DNA of 64,000 nucleotides, from contig NZ_JQFW01000050.1 in the NCBI RefSeq assembly GCF_000753865.1, forward strand, positions 1 through 64,000, read 5' to 3'. Under the pieces are notes generated by a model that searched no databases, was not told where the DNA came from, and saw only the letters and a program-made list of their open reading frames with translations. Both the position numbers and the translations under genes were made by a program. Positions 17,319 to 26,481 of this stretch are shown here, in pieces; within the stretch, counting starts at the first letter, position 1, and each line of letters begins with the position of its first letter. This DNA comes from Alteromonas sp. LOR (GTDB lineage Bacteria; Pseudomonadota; Gammaproteobacteria; Enterobacterales; Alteromonadaceae).

Positions 17319-18734
17319 CTATAAACCTAGGTAAAAGGAAATTCTATAAACCTGCTCGCCTATCACATCTTCACCGAAAGAGGCTTCCACTCCCCAATAT
17401 ACGCTTTTATAGCGAGAGCGATAATCGGCACTAAAGTTTAATCCGGAGGAAACACGCTCATTTAAAGGCTGAGTCAATAATGCCACTTGTGACCAGCCAA
17501 GCGAGGTGGTTAAACTATTTTCAGCATCCATCGACCAATACCATTGTGCGGTTACACTTTTTGCAGCCGTGTTTTCCGCTTCGCTTGCAATAAAGTGTGC
17601 CAACGAATCACCACTGTCTTGATAGCCATTGGTGTAAATATCACTGGTATAAAAGCCCTGGTCGTAGCGGGTCGCTTCTATTCTAAGTGAGCTATCGTTA
17701 ATAGCTGGAAAGTAAATGCCTACAGTGGCAGCATTCGGTTGCGCTTTATTATTCCCGAGTACTTTTTTAGTAACATGCTCACCATATATTGAATAGTGGA
17801 AGTCCATAACCTCATGGTTATACCTTGCTTGAAGTGCAAAACGCCTGTCAGCTTGAGCTTCGCTATAAGAAGTATTTGCGGCGTCGCCTAAGCTATTAGT
17901 AACAAGAGCATCGTAAAACGTACCTACCCCAGCATCTCTTACTCCACCACCAAATACGGTTGTATGAGCAAAGCCAAGCGTAATCTGCTGAATAGGCGAA
18001 AAACTCAAAGTTGCGCCTGTTATATAAGGCTCATCTTGCTCGAATAGTGCGCCCGAAACAACGGGCGCATTATTATTTAGCCTGCCAGCGAACACTTCAT
18101 AATTTATATCTAGCATACTTAATGGCACAACATTGCTTGCAGATACGCTAGCGAAGGCCTCTGAGTCGTTTGAAAGTAACAGCGAGTTGATGCGCCCCAC
18201 AGACCACCAGCGCGATTTATACCCAATATCTAACTGTAAAACATCAATACCAACATGCACCATACCCTGAGCTTTATTCACACTATCTTCACTTACAATA
18301 GCACTGGCACTTACACCTAAATGGTCAGAATACATTGTGTAGGCTGCCGTTTCTAAAAGTAGGCTGCTTTCTCCATCGGCACCAAAATGATAGGGGTTAT
18401 TAATTTTGCTATTGCTAGCACCTAACGACAACTGCATTAAACTGATGCTCGAACGCCCTTTGTGGTTTCGTAAATAGGGTGCTACCTCTCTGTACAGCAA
18501 TGGATGAGTACTTTGAATTTTACGCGCTAGAGCAGTAACTTGAGCTACCTTGTAGGGCCTATTGAGAGATGTTTCGCCAGCGATTACCGCCAGCCTTTCT
18601 ATTTTTTGCGCAATGTGATTAGGCAGGTTCAATGGCAAGTATGGCGACACACCTGCACTGTACGCTGGACGGGAAAAGACTATACAACTGGCACAACAAG
18701 CTAGTATCAGCAAAAACGAATTACTAAGGCGCAT
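17319..18734 (-). CDS. wzi: Wzi-family capsule assembly outer-membrane protein
   Basis: A 471-residue outer-membrane beta-barrel with a signal peptide (about 1-27, ending AYS). The N-terminal helical bundle 'LPNHIAQKIERLAVIAGETS' and the barrel strands ('YKSRWWSVGRINSLLLSND', 'LGFAHTTVFGG') match the Wzi/CAPS family; it ends in 'YRISFYLGL'. Wzi binds surface polysaccharide and helps anchor it to the cell. Last gene of the leftward polysaccharide run, just after the WbpM-like gene. ATG 18734 chosen over TTG 18740. Confidence 0.82.
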   Translation of the reverse strand: MRLSNSFLLILACCASCIVFSRPAYSAGVSPYLPLNLPNHIAQKIERLAVIAGETSLNRPYKVAQVTALARKIQSTHPLLYREVAPYLRNHKGRSSISLMQLSLGASNSKINNPYHFGADGESSLLLETAAYTMYSDHLGVSASAIVSEDSVNKAQGMVHVGIDVLQLDIGYKSRWWSVGRINSLLLSNDSEAFASVSASNVVPLSMLDINYEVFAGRLNNNAPVVSGALFEQDEPYITGATLSFSPIQQITLGFAHTTVFGGGVRDAGVGTFYDALVTNSLGDAANTSYSEAQADRRFALQARYNHEVMDFHYSIYGEHVTKKVLGNNKAQPNAATVGIYFPAINDSSLRIEATRYDQGFYTSDIYTNGYQDSGDSLAHFIASEAENTAAKSVTAQWYWSMDAENSLTTSLGWSQVALLTQPLNERVSSGLNFSADYRSRYKSVYWGVEASFGEDVIGEQVYRISFYLGL

Positions 18735-18765
18735 GAACAAGTCCGGTTTGTTAAAAGGTGAAAAA

Positions 18766-20703
18766 TTAGTGTTTTAGCTTGGCTATATCAGCTTTTTTTG
18801 ACGTTGCAAATTGTCGCTCTAACCATACTAGGTCGCAAATTTCGTCGGTTGGAGCAAAACCTGTTGGCGCCTTCAATAAAACATCCCGAATTCGCTCATG
18901 TTCGAAGTTATGACAGGCTTCATCTAAATTATTTAAAATAGATTCTAATTCAGTCCAAGTGAGTTTATTTTCATGGGCTGTCATAATACGTTCGTGAGTT
19001 GTTCCTTCTACGTTGTCTCCAATAAGCAACTCTTCATATAACTTTTCACCAGGACGAAGGCCAGTACATTGAATCTCAATATCGCCATCTGGGTTTTTAT
19101 CATCTTTTACAGTAAAGCCAGATAAGTGAATCATTTTTGTTGCTAAATCTTTTATCTTGACAGGATCCCCCATATCTAACACAAAAACGTCTCCGCCCAT
19201 GCCCATTGAGCCTGCCTGAATGACTAACTGTGCAGCTTCTGGTATCGTCATAAAATAACGAGTAATGTCTTGGTGGGTAAGCGTTACTGGCCCACCTCTT
19301 TTGATTTGTTTCCTAAATAACGGTACAACGGAACCAGAAGAGCCCAACACATTTCCAAAACGCACCATACAAAAACGTGTAGTAGACTGGGTATCAGATA
19401 AAGCCTGCAATACAAGCTCTGACATTCTTTTTGTTGTGCCCATTACATTGGTAGGTCTTACTGCTTTGTCTGTAGACACCAGCACAAAGGTTTCAACGTT
19501 ACAATTGATAGCTGCTTTTGCAGTATATAGGGTGCCAAATACATTGTTGCGAACACCTTCTACAACATTGTGCTCAACTAATGGCACATGCTTGTAAGCT
19601 GCCGCATGATAAACCGTTTGCACACCAAAAGCGCCCATCACCGCTTCAAGCCTATTTTGGCGCTGAACCGACCCCATTATAGGCAGCACTTGCACGCGCA
19701 ACCCACGCTCTTCAATATACTGGCTTAACTCTTTTTCTATTGAATAAAGGCCAAATTCGGATAGCTCGAATAAAACAAGTTTAGAAGGCTGATTTTTCAC
19801 TATTTGACGACAAAGTTCAGACCCTATAGAGCCGCCTGCTCCTGTAACCATTACCACTTTATCTTTAATATCTGCATGCATGAGTGCACGCTTCGGTGAG
19901 ACAGGGTCGCGGCCCAATAAATCTTCTACTTCAACGTCTTTCACTTGGTCGACGTTAACTGCACCAGCAACTACATCAGCCATACCTGGTATGGTTTGCA
20001 CCTTCACCGATAAATGCTCTAACTTTTGAAGGATCTGCTTTCGTTTTACACGCGAAGTACTTGGTAATGCCAAAAGCACCTTTACTACGCGCTCTTGGTT
20101 AATAATCAATTTTAATTCATCTACGTTATGAACCAAGTGCCCCTCAATTGACGAGCCTTGTTTACTTCTATCATCATCAACAAAAGCCACAACCCGATAT
20201 TCAGCGCCATGACGTAACGCTAATGCTAATTGACGACCTGCTGAGCCAGCACCATAAATTACCACCGGCTTACGATTAGACGCACTCACTTTCCCTACCA
20301 TAGCACGCACTAAAATGCGGCTTCCGCCTACTAACAACAGCGAAAACGACGCAAAAATAATAGGAACTGTACGTGGTATTCCGATATGCAAAAAGAACGC
20401 GATACCCACTAGAGCTACGCATGAGGTTACTACCCCACCAACGACAGCTCCTAAAGCATTAATACCAACGTAGCGAAGTACTGCTCTGTACAAGCCAAAC
20501 TTAACGAAAGCAATCACACTTATTGGTGTTAGCAGAAGCAAGAGCAACCAATAAGCTTGTTCCGTTATAGCACTCAACGAATCGAGGCGAATGATAAGTG
20601 CCGACCAAAAAGCAGTAGCGATGAACAACGCGTCTACAGTTAGCGTTATAAGCCTTTTGTGTGGTCTAGGGAGAGAAAATAATCTTTTAACAATCTTGTT
20701 CAC
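18766..20703 (-). CDS. WbpM/CapD-type UDP-GlcNAc 4,6-dehydratase
   Basis: A 645-residue membrane-bound nucleotide-sugar dehydratase: four N-terminal spans, a first Rossmann domain ('VVIYGAGSAGRQLALALR'), then the catalytic SDR domain ('VMVTGAGGSIGSELCRQI', 'YHAAAYKHVPLVE', 'STDKAVRPTNVMG'). Family members convert UDP-GlcNAc to UDP-4-keto-6-deoxy-GlcNAc, precursor of QuiNAc or FucNAc. GTG at 20703 is preferred: AAGG lies 5 bases upstream, and a longer start (20736) would fall inside the terminator hairpin 20727-20749. Works with the reductase at 21358-22296 and the initiating transferase at 20801-21352. Confidence 0.88.
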   Translation of the reverse strand: MNKIVKRLFSLPRPHKRLITLTVDALFIATAFWSALIIRLDSLSAITEQAYWLLLLLLTPISVIAFVKFGLYRAVLRYVGINALGAVVGGVVTSCVALVGIAFFLHIGIPRTVPIIFASFSLLLVGGSRILVRAMVGKVSASNRKPVVIYGAGSAGRQLALALRHGAEYRVVAFVDDDRSKQGSSIEGHLVHNVDELKLIINQERVVKVLLALPSTSRVKRKQILQKLEHLSVKVQTIPGMADVVAGAVNVDQVKDVEVEDLLGRDPVSPKRALMHADIKDKVVMVTGAGGSIGSELCRQIVKNQPSKLVLFELSEFGLYSIEKELSQYIEERGLRVQVLPIMGSVQRQNRLEAVMGAFGVQTVYHAAAYKHVPLVEHNVVEGVRNNVFGTLYTAKAAINCNVETFVLVSTDKAVRPTNVMGTTKRMSELVLQALSDTQSTTRFCMVRFGNVLGSSGSVVPLFRKQIKRGGPVTLTHQDITRYFMTIPEAAQLVIQAGSMGMGGDVFVLDMGDPVKIKDLATKMIHLSGFTVKDDKNPDGDIEIQCTGLRPGEKLYEELLIGDNVEGTTHERIMTAHENKLTWTELESILNNLDEACHNFEHERIRDVLLKAPTGFAPTDEICDLVWLERQFATSKKADIAKLKH

Positions 20704-20719
20704 AAAAACCTTCAATACG

Positions 20720-20749
20720 AAACAAACGCAACACATCTAATGTGTTGCG
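20720..20749 (-). terminator. Hairpin/terminator between sugar transferase and wbpM-like gene
   Basis: Perfect 10-base arms CGCAACACAT/ATGTGTTGCG with a 3-base loop (20727-20749), followed on the minus strand by TTTGTTT. It would end or attenuate the polysaccharide transcript just before the wbpM-like gene, whose SD lies 15 bases further on. Confidence 0.7.
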
Positions 20750-20800
20750 TAATAAATACTTAGATAAAAATTAAAACTTTAATATCATGCCATGCAGTGA

Positions 20801-21352
20801 CTACTTACCAACTCTGTCGCCGCTTCCTTTGCCTGTTACAGTCATTATAATATATTTAAAGTAATAAGCTATGCTGAGGGAATCGAGCATTTCTCGGTCC
20901 GTTTTCGCGAGAAGTTCAGGGGTAGACATATCGATATCATTAACTTGAGCCAACCCTGTAATACCAGGCCTAGCATCGTAAACACTGTAAGCTTCTCTTG
21001 CGGCAGTAAGTTCGTGCTGGTTAAACAAACCAGGTCTAGGACCTACTAAGCTCATTTCTCCTTTCAGAACATTCCATAGCTGAGGCAACTCGTCTAATTT
21101 TGTTCTTCTTAAAAAGTGGCCAAATTTAGTAATGGAAGCGCTACTCGCTAAATGGCTTGCCACAGAAGCAGTATCTACTTTCATTGTTCTGAACTTAACT
21201 AGCGTAAAAGGCTTTTTGTGTCGACCAACCCTTTCTTGCTTAAAAATTGGTGAGCCCGTATCGAACAAACCAATGATAAAAAGAACTAAAAAAATCGGAA
21301 AACCAACAATCAATCCAAAAAATGAAAATAAAAAATCTAACAACCTAAGCAT
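20801..21352 (-). CDS. Initiating sugar-1-phosphate transferase (PglC type)
   Basis: A 183-residue monotopic phosphoglycosyltransferase. One membrane-associated helix (about 5-27), then 'SPIFKQERVGRHKKPFTLVKFRTM', 'RRTKLDELPQLWNVLKGEMSLVGPRP' and 'RPGITGLAQV', including the catalytic Asp-Glu of the family. It moves a sugar-1-phosphate to undecaprenyl phosphate and so starts the repeat unit. Short form without the extra N-terminal spans of WbaP/WcaJ. The adjacent WbpM-like and SDR genes suggest QuiNAc or FucNAc as first sugar (inference). Confidence 0.9.
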   Translation of the reverse strand: MLRLLDFLFSFFGLIVGFPIFLVLFIIGLFDTGSPIFKQERVGRHKKPFTLVKFRTMKVDTASVASHLASSASITKFGHFLRRTKLDELPQLWNVLKGEMSLVGPRPGLFNQHELTAAREAYSVYDARPGITGLAQVNDIDMSTPELLAKTDREMLDSLSIAYYFKYIIMTVTGKGSGDRVGK

Positions 21353-21357
21353 ATGTA

Positions 21358-22296
21358 CTAAACAATCCTATTCATGTTTTTTAACGCGTTTTCTGAACTA
21401 ATCACCGGGTTCCAGTTCAAAACACTCTTTGTATGGGAAATATCAACCTGCAAACTTCCTGTAAGCCGCAACACCACATCTTGCTTTCCCGTAATTTTAC
21501 CCAACAAGCTAAAGCACCATTGTGGGACATACAAGCCCATCCCTCTCTTCCCCTGCGCTCGTGCCATCAACTTTACTAACTTAGCAGTTGATAAATCTTC
21601 GCCGTCAGAAACCATAAAGCATTGGTTGCTCGCGTTTGGATGAGTTATACAACACGTGATCAAATGAACTAAGTTTTCAATGGCAACAATTGACCTGCGA
21701 TTATTCTTAATTCCTGCGAGTGGAAGTGGGAATCCACGCCCTATAAACTTGTACAACGAAGCAAAGTTAGCTTTAACACCTTTGCCATAAATAAGCGGAG
21801 GCCTTATTATGACGTATTCCATTCCAACGGTTTCACAGTAGCTTATTAAGGCAGCCTCCGCTTCAGCTTTCGATTGACCGTAAGGATCTTCAGCGTTATA
21901 CGCAGAATTGTGGGACAACTTTTGTCCGTCCTCGGTGCTTTCGCCTAACGCTTTAACTGAACTAATGTATATGAACCTTTTAGCACCATTATCTTTGGCT
22001 AGTTTAGCTAACGCTAAAGTGCCTGATACATTAACCCGCCTATACTCAGCAATTGGATCTTCGACTTCATCTTTCATAATATGTGCTCTTGCAGCACAGT
22101 GTATTACTACATCAATTATTGATGCCATTTCTAATTCGGGAGAAGTGTCGCCAAGAGAGAAATTATGAAACTGAACTTGTGTATTATTGCTAGGCTTCTT
22201 TCTACCCAGCAAAATCAATTCATGCTCTGTATTTTTTAGCTGCTCAACTAAATGCTGGCCAACAAAACCAGAGTAACCGGTTACTAGCAAATTCAT
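21358..22296 (-). CDS. NAD-dependent sugar epimerase/reductase (WbpV/GalE-like)
   Basis: A 312-residue extended SDR. The N-terminal 'MNLLVTGYSGFVGQHLVEQL' is the NAD-binding GxxGxxG; Ser-Tyr-Lys catalytic residues appear in 'YISSVKALGE' and 'YGQSKAEAE'. In related loci the protein next to a WbpM dehydratase and an initiating transferase reduces UDP-4-keto-6-deoxy-GlcNAc to UDP-QuiNAc or UDP-FucNAc; a simple C4-epimerase is the alternative. Start touches the stop of the glycosyltransferase at 22296. Confidence 0.8.
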   Translation of the reverse strand: MNLLVTGYSGFVGQHLVEQLKNTEHELILLGRKKPSNNTQVQFHNFSLGDTSPELEMASIIDVVIHCAARAHIMKDEVEDPIAEYRRVNVSGTLALAKLAKDNGAKRFIYISSVKALGESTEDGQKLSHNSAYNAEDPYGQSKAEAEAALISYCETVGMEYVIIRPPLIYGKGVKANFASLYKFIGRGFPLPLAGIKNNRRSIVAIENLVHLITCCITHPNASNQCFMVSDGEDLSTAKLVKLMARAQGKRGMGLYVPQWCFSLLGKITGKQDVVLRLTGSLQVDISHTKSVLNWNPVISSENALKNMNRIV

Positions 22297-23411
22297 TAAT
22301 TATTCTCGTATATTTTGAAATGTGCAGTAATTACATCATCAATAGAAAACGTAGTTTCTGCTAATCTTCTGCCCTGCCTGCCCATTTCCGATGTTTTTTC
22401 CGGATTCAGAAGTAAATACTCGATAGCAGAGGCCAACTCTGAAATATTTCTTGCTGGAACGAGAACTCCTGTAACGTCAGGCTCTATTGCGTCCCTACAC
22501 CCTGGAACATCTGTTGTCACAACAGCTCGTCCACAGGCTGCTGCTTCAATTAAACTTTTCGGCAAACCTTCACGATAAGACGGCAAAACCATAATGGTAG
22601 AAGAAGAGATTACCTGGGGTATGTCCTTTCTGTAACCGATATGTCTGACGACACCTTCACTTACATAGCTAGTAAGCTCTTCGATACTCATTGAGTTTGG
22701 ATTCTCAGGATCTAAGTCACCAACTAACACAAAATCCACACTGGGGTGCGCATTCTTCAGCGACTTTACCGCCTCACAAAACTCTATAACTCCCTTATCT
22801 TTTAATAAGCGCGCCAGAAACATCACCGAAGGCTTATCTGCTTCAACTGGTGAATAGCGGTACTCAGAAAGGTCTACACCCGACCCCCTGATTAGACGTG
22901 CCGAGGAGGGTTGCACAATTTTTAGGTCAATAAAAGTTTGCCTATCTGTTGAATTTTGAAATATAACGGTTGAATTATCGTTATTTAATCCAAACTTATA
23001 AAGCCTGGATATAATTTGACGAAGTACCTTTGCTTTTGGACTTTCATCGATGAAAACGTAGCCAAGCCCTGAGATAGAAAATACACGCTTCTTTACACCG
23101 CAAATTCTGCTAACTAAGGAACTGTAAACGACTGGCTTTATAGTAACCCCATGGAGAATATCAGGTTTGACCTTCCTGACTACCGAAAAAATCGACCACA
23201 ACGACTTTATTTCTGATAATAAATGAGTTCCTGAGCGCGACATTTTTATTCTGTGTACACGAATACCTAAGCCTTCTAGTGCATCGCATTTCCCAGTATC
23301 CGCACAAGCTAAGTGAACCTCGTATCCCTTTTTCATTGCACTAAGAGCAATTGGTAATCGATGAGAGATAAAAAACCAGTCAACGTTTACTACAAATAAA
23401 AGCTTAGTCAC
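22296..23411 (-). CDS. Glycosyltransferase family 4
   Basis: A 371-residue GT-B enzyme: N-terminal 'LLFVVNVDWFFISHRLPIA' and C-terminal donor-binding part with 'VMFLARLLKDKGVIEFCEA' and 'PSYREGLPKSLIEAAACGRA' (the EX7E region). Similar to the PglA-type transferases that add a HexNAc to a lipid-linked first sugar. Start is GTG and it overlaps the AsnB-like gene by 8 bases. Acts at the inner face of the inner membrane. Confidence 0.87.
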   Translation of the reverse strand: MTKLLFVVNVDWFFISHRLPIALSAMKKGYEVHLACADTGKCDALEGLGIRVHRIKMSRSGTHLLSEIKSLWSIFSVVRKVKPDILHGVTIKPVVYSSLVSRICGVKKRVFSISGLGYVFIDESPKAKVLRQIISRLYKFGLNNDNSTVIFQNSTDRQTFIDLKIVQPSSARLIRGSGVDLSEYRYSPVEADKPSVMFLARLLKDKGVIEFCEAVKSLKNAHPSVDFVLVGDLDPENPNSMSIEELTSYVSEGVVRHIGYRKDIPQVISSSTIMVLPSYREGLPKSLIEAAACGRAVVTTDVPGCRDAIEPDVTGVLVPARNISELASAIEYLLLNPEKTSEMGRQGRRLAETTFSIDDVITAHFKIYENN

Positions 23412-25326
23412 CTTCTCTTGACTCCAGCCACTGCTGAAACATCAAAATGTTCCATAAAACTGCTGACCAGTTTCTAACACCTGCTTGATGCTCACGCCAT
23501 AACCTCTTAAGAGTCATAGTGTTTAAGAACCCTTGCTTCTCTATTTTATCGCTAGATAACAGTGACTCGGCCCACTCTTTCAATGGACCACGAAGCCATA
23601 CATCTAAAGGCACAGAAAATCCTTTTTTAGGTCGTTCAATAAGAGCTGGGGGCACATGCTTAAATAATACCTGGCGCAATAACCATTTAGCTTTATCTCG
23701 CGCCTTATAACTACTTGGTAAACGTAATGCGAATTCGATAATCCTGTGGTCAAGCAAGGGAATTCTTCCTTCGAGAGAATGCCCCATCGCACACCTATCT
23801 ACTTTGCAAAGTATGTCATCGGGGAGATAGGTGGTCATATCGACTGTTGACATAAGTTCATTTAAACTATCGTAATCACATTCTGAATCGCTGATGCTCA
23901 ATTGTGAAAACCCATCGTCTTCACCAATGACTAGACTTCCAACATCGCGATAGCTAGACATTAAGAAGTCTCTGTAGAAATTCATAAACTCTTTATGGTC
24001 GAGTAGTGTTAGAGCTTTATGTACTTTATCGCCTAACATAGACCCTTTGCTTTTCACGTCACCAATCATATTAAGGGCGTGTATCGGCAAGCATTTAGCT
24101 AGTAACTTAATTGCTGATTTATTGAACTCCGATAGACCCGTTATGCGTTTCCATGCATTTAACGTTTGTTGATAACGGCTGTATCCCCAAAATAGCTCAT
24201 CTCCCCCATCGCCAGACAAGCATACAGTTACATGCTGTTTAGCGAGCTTACTGACCAAAAACATGGGCAGCTGACTTGAATCCGCAAAGGGTTCAGAGAA
24301 TACATTGGGAATATCATTGACGACGTTTAAGAGATCATTCTCATCGATATACAATTCATGATGCTCCGTTCCTAAATGCTCAGCCACCTCTCTAGCGTAC
24401 TTAGCCTCATCGTATCGAGGATCCTTAAAACCGATAGAAAAAGTTTTGACAGGAGCGTTGGCTTTAGACTGCATTAGCGCAACAACGCTTGATGAATCGA
24501 CCCCTCCAGATAAGAATGCTCCCAATGGGACATCAGCCAGCATCTGACCACTTAAACTCTGATTAAAAAGTTTCTCTAGCTCGTTTACTGCTTGTTCATC
24601 GTCTTCGAAAGATAATTCAGGCTGCTTTAAAACACCTGCAACACTCCAATAACACTTACTATCTTTGGTCAATTCACTATTAAAAGTAATAAACTCACCG
24701 GGCATCACCTTAGACACTTGTTTATAAATTGAACTCGGCGCACATATATAACCCTGACGAACTAGTTGAGAAAGCGCATGGCGGTCAATTTCAAGTGACT
24801 CTTTAGCTACCGCTTCAATACAACTTAATTCTGACCCGAAAAGAAGAGATTCTTCGTTAGAAAAATAATAAAGTGGCTTTTCGCCAACCCTATCTCTAGC
24901 CAATGTCAACGTTCTTTTTTGCCCATCCCACAATGCAAAAGCAAACATACCTACCGCTTTACTCAAGGTTTCTTGAATACCGAAACTGGCTATGTACTCC
25001 AATAGAATTTCGGTATCAGAGTGCCCTTTCCAGTCGACTATTCTTAACTTCTCTATATCTTCTTTTAACTCTGAAAAATTATAAATTTCACCGTTGAAAG
25101 CAATATGATATCTCTCATCATGCGACCTCATGGGCTGATGACCTGCATGCGAGATATCTATGATTGAAAGACGACGGTGACCTAGACCAATTCCGTTTTG
25201 CGGATCACACCAAGTACCAAAATCATCTGGACCACGACGATAAATAGGAGCAATCATCTCCGTTACACTCTCTTCTGTCACCATATTTTGTTTAAACGGT
25301 GAATACAGCCCAGCAAAACCACACAT
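23404..25326 (-). CDS. AsnB-type glutamine-dependent amidotransferase
   Basis: A 640-residue class-II amidotransferase with Cys2 nucleophile (MCGFAGLYS), glutaminase loops 'HRRLSIIDIS' and 'FNGEIYN', and the ATP-pyrophosphatase domain ('GAFLSGGVDSSSVVALM', 'SGDGGDELFWGYSRY'). In polysaccharide loci such proteins (WbpS in P. aeruginosa O6) convert a uronic acid carboxyl to an amide rather than making free asparagine. The nearby TviB/TviC-type pair makes a HexNAc uronate, so a GalNAcA amide is a likely product (inference). Abuts the preceding glycosyltransferase (TAG|ATG). Confidence 0.87.
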   Translation of the reverse strand: MCGFAGLYSPFKQNMVTEESVTEMIAPIYRRGPDDFGTWCDPQNGIGLGHRRLSIIDISHAGHQPMRSHDERYHIAFNGEIYNFSELKEDIEKLRIVDWKGHSDTEILLEYIASFGIQETLSKAVGMFAFALWDGQKRTLTLARDRVGEKPLYYFSNEESLLFGSELSCIEAVAKESLEIDRHALSQLVRQGYICAPSSIYKQVSKVMPGEFITFNSELTKDSKCYWSVAGVLKQPELSFEDDEQAVNELEKLFNQSLSGQMLADVPLGAFLSGGVDSSSVVALMQSKANAPVKTFSIGFKDPRYDEAKYAREVAEHLGTEHHELYIDENDLLNVVNDIPNVFSEPFADSSQLPMFLVSKLAKQHVTVCLSGDGGDELFWGYSRYQQTLNAWKRITGLSEFNKSAIKLLAKCLPIHALNMIGDVKSKGSMLGDKVHKALTLLDHKEFMNFYRDFLMSSYRDVGSLVIGEDDGFSQLSISDSECDYDSLNELMSTVDMTTYLPDDILCKVDRCAMGHSLEGRIPLLDHRIIEFALRLPSSYKARDKAKWLLRQVLFKHVPPALIERPKKGFSVPLDVWLRGPLKEWAESLLSSDKIEKQGFLNTMTLKRLWREHQAGVRNWSAVLWNILMFQQWLESREGD

Positions 25327-26421
25327 CTATTTGGCTACCTCTTCGTATAACTTTTCATATTCGGCTCGAACTCTTTCTACGCCAAACCATTCCATTGCGC
25401 GCTTTCGATTCGCCTCGCCCATCTCAACAAGTTTGGGCGACGGCGTTTTTAACATTGCTTCCATTAAGTCTGCTAATCTATCAGAATCATTAGGTTTATA
25501 AAGCATAGCGTCGTTGTTTAGGATACGGCGAGCGTCGCCTACATCGCTAGCGATGCAAGGTAAAGCCTCTAACATAGCCTCGACTAGGCTGTTAGGGGAG
25601 CCCTCGCTGAGTGATGATAAAACGTAACAAGAGTATTTATATAAAGTCCTCCTTGGCGATTCAACCTCTCCCAAAAAGTTAAAATGATTTTTAAAATCTG
25701 TAGCGGTAATGGTCTTACTCAAAGCAGCTTCAACATCTCTACCTATAAAAGTAAAGGTAATGCATTTTCTTTCATCTTCCGATAACTTTTCAAGAAGTTT
25801 TATCGCTGAAATCGCAAAATTCTGCTGCCCTTTAATAGGTGCATATCTGCCAATATGGACAAAATTAAAAGAGTCCAATTTTGAAGGTCGCTCGCTGGAC
25901 AATTTATCTATCGAAAATCCATTCCCAATAACCCTAATTCGTGATGGATAAAATATGCGCTGATGGGATTCTTTACCAGCATGAGAGTTGCTGACAATTG
26001 GGAAGCTGCCAAAATGCCCCATTATCGCCGAAATCCTGGCTAAAGCACCAGTAACGCCCTTAGGAATCTCGGTTCTACGAATAGACCAGATTAGAGGAAC
26101 TGAAGTTAATAACGATAGAATCCAACCTGCTGCATTTGCGTGATACATCCAGCATTGGATTACGACTTTGTCCTCTTCCATGAGAGATTTTAGTAACCTA
26201 CGAAGCTCAATTAGAGCATGAATGAATGATACCCCTGTAAAATCAAAGAAATAAACAGGCAGTCCTTTTTTCTCCAATCGATCAGATAGTTTACTTCGCT
26301 CTTTCTTCATAGATACAACTAAATGTGTACATTCACTATTAGCATTATCGGCAACAATTTGCTCGAATTGATTCTCAGCACCACCTTGATGTAGCGCACT
26401 AAATATATGAACGATAATCAC
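25327..26421 (-). CDS. Glycosyltransferase family 4
   Basis: A 364-residue GT-B protein. 'IFSALHQGGAENQFEQI' is the typical N-terminal acceptor side; 'FNFVHIGRYAPIKGQQNFA' and 'VLSSLSEGSPNSLVEAMLEALPCIASD' are the donor side with the EX7E glutamates. GTG start with AGGA upstream. One of three glycosyltransferases after the initiating enzyme; donor and linkage cannot be predicted. Confidence 0.87.
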   Translation of the reverse strand: MIIVHIFSALHQGGAENQFEQIVADNANSECTHLVVSMKKERSKLSDRLEKKGLPVYFFDFTGVSFIHALIELRRLLKSLMEEDKVVIQCWMYHANAAGWILSLLTSVPLIWSIRRTEIPKGVTGALARISAIMGHFGSFPIVSNSHAGKESHQRIFYPSRIRVIGNGFSIDKLSSERPSKLDSFNFVHIGRYAPIKGQQNFAISAIKLLEKLSEDERKCITFTFIGRDVEAALSKTITATDFKNHFNFLGEVESPRRTLYKYSCYVLSSLSEGSPNSLVEAMLEALPCIASDVGDARRILNNDAMLYKPNDSDRLADLMEAMLKTPSPKLVEMGEANRKRAMEWFGVERVRAEYEKLYEEVAK

Positions 26422-26481
26422 TTACGAAATTCCTAATTATGTGTAAATATTTAATATATTGAATGGTTTAGAAAAATAGAA

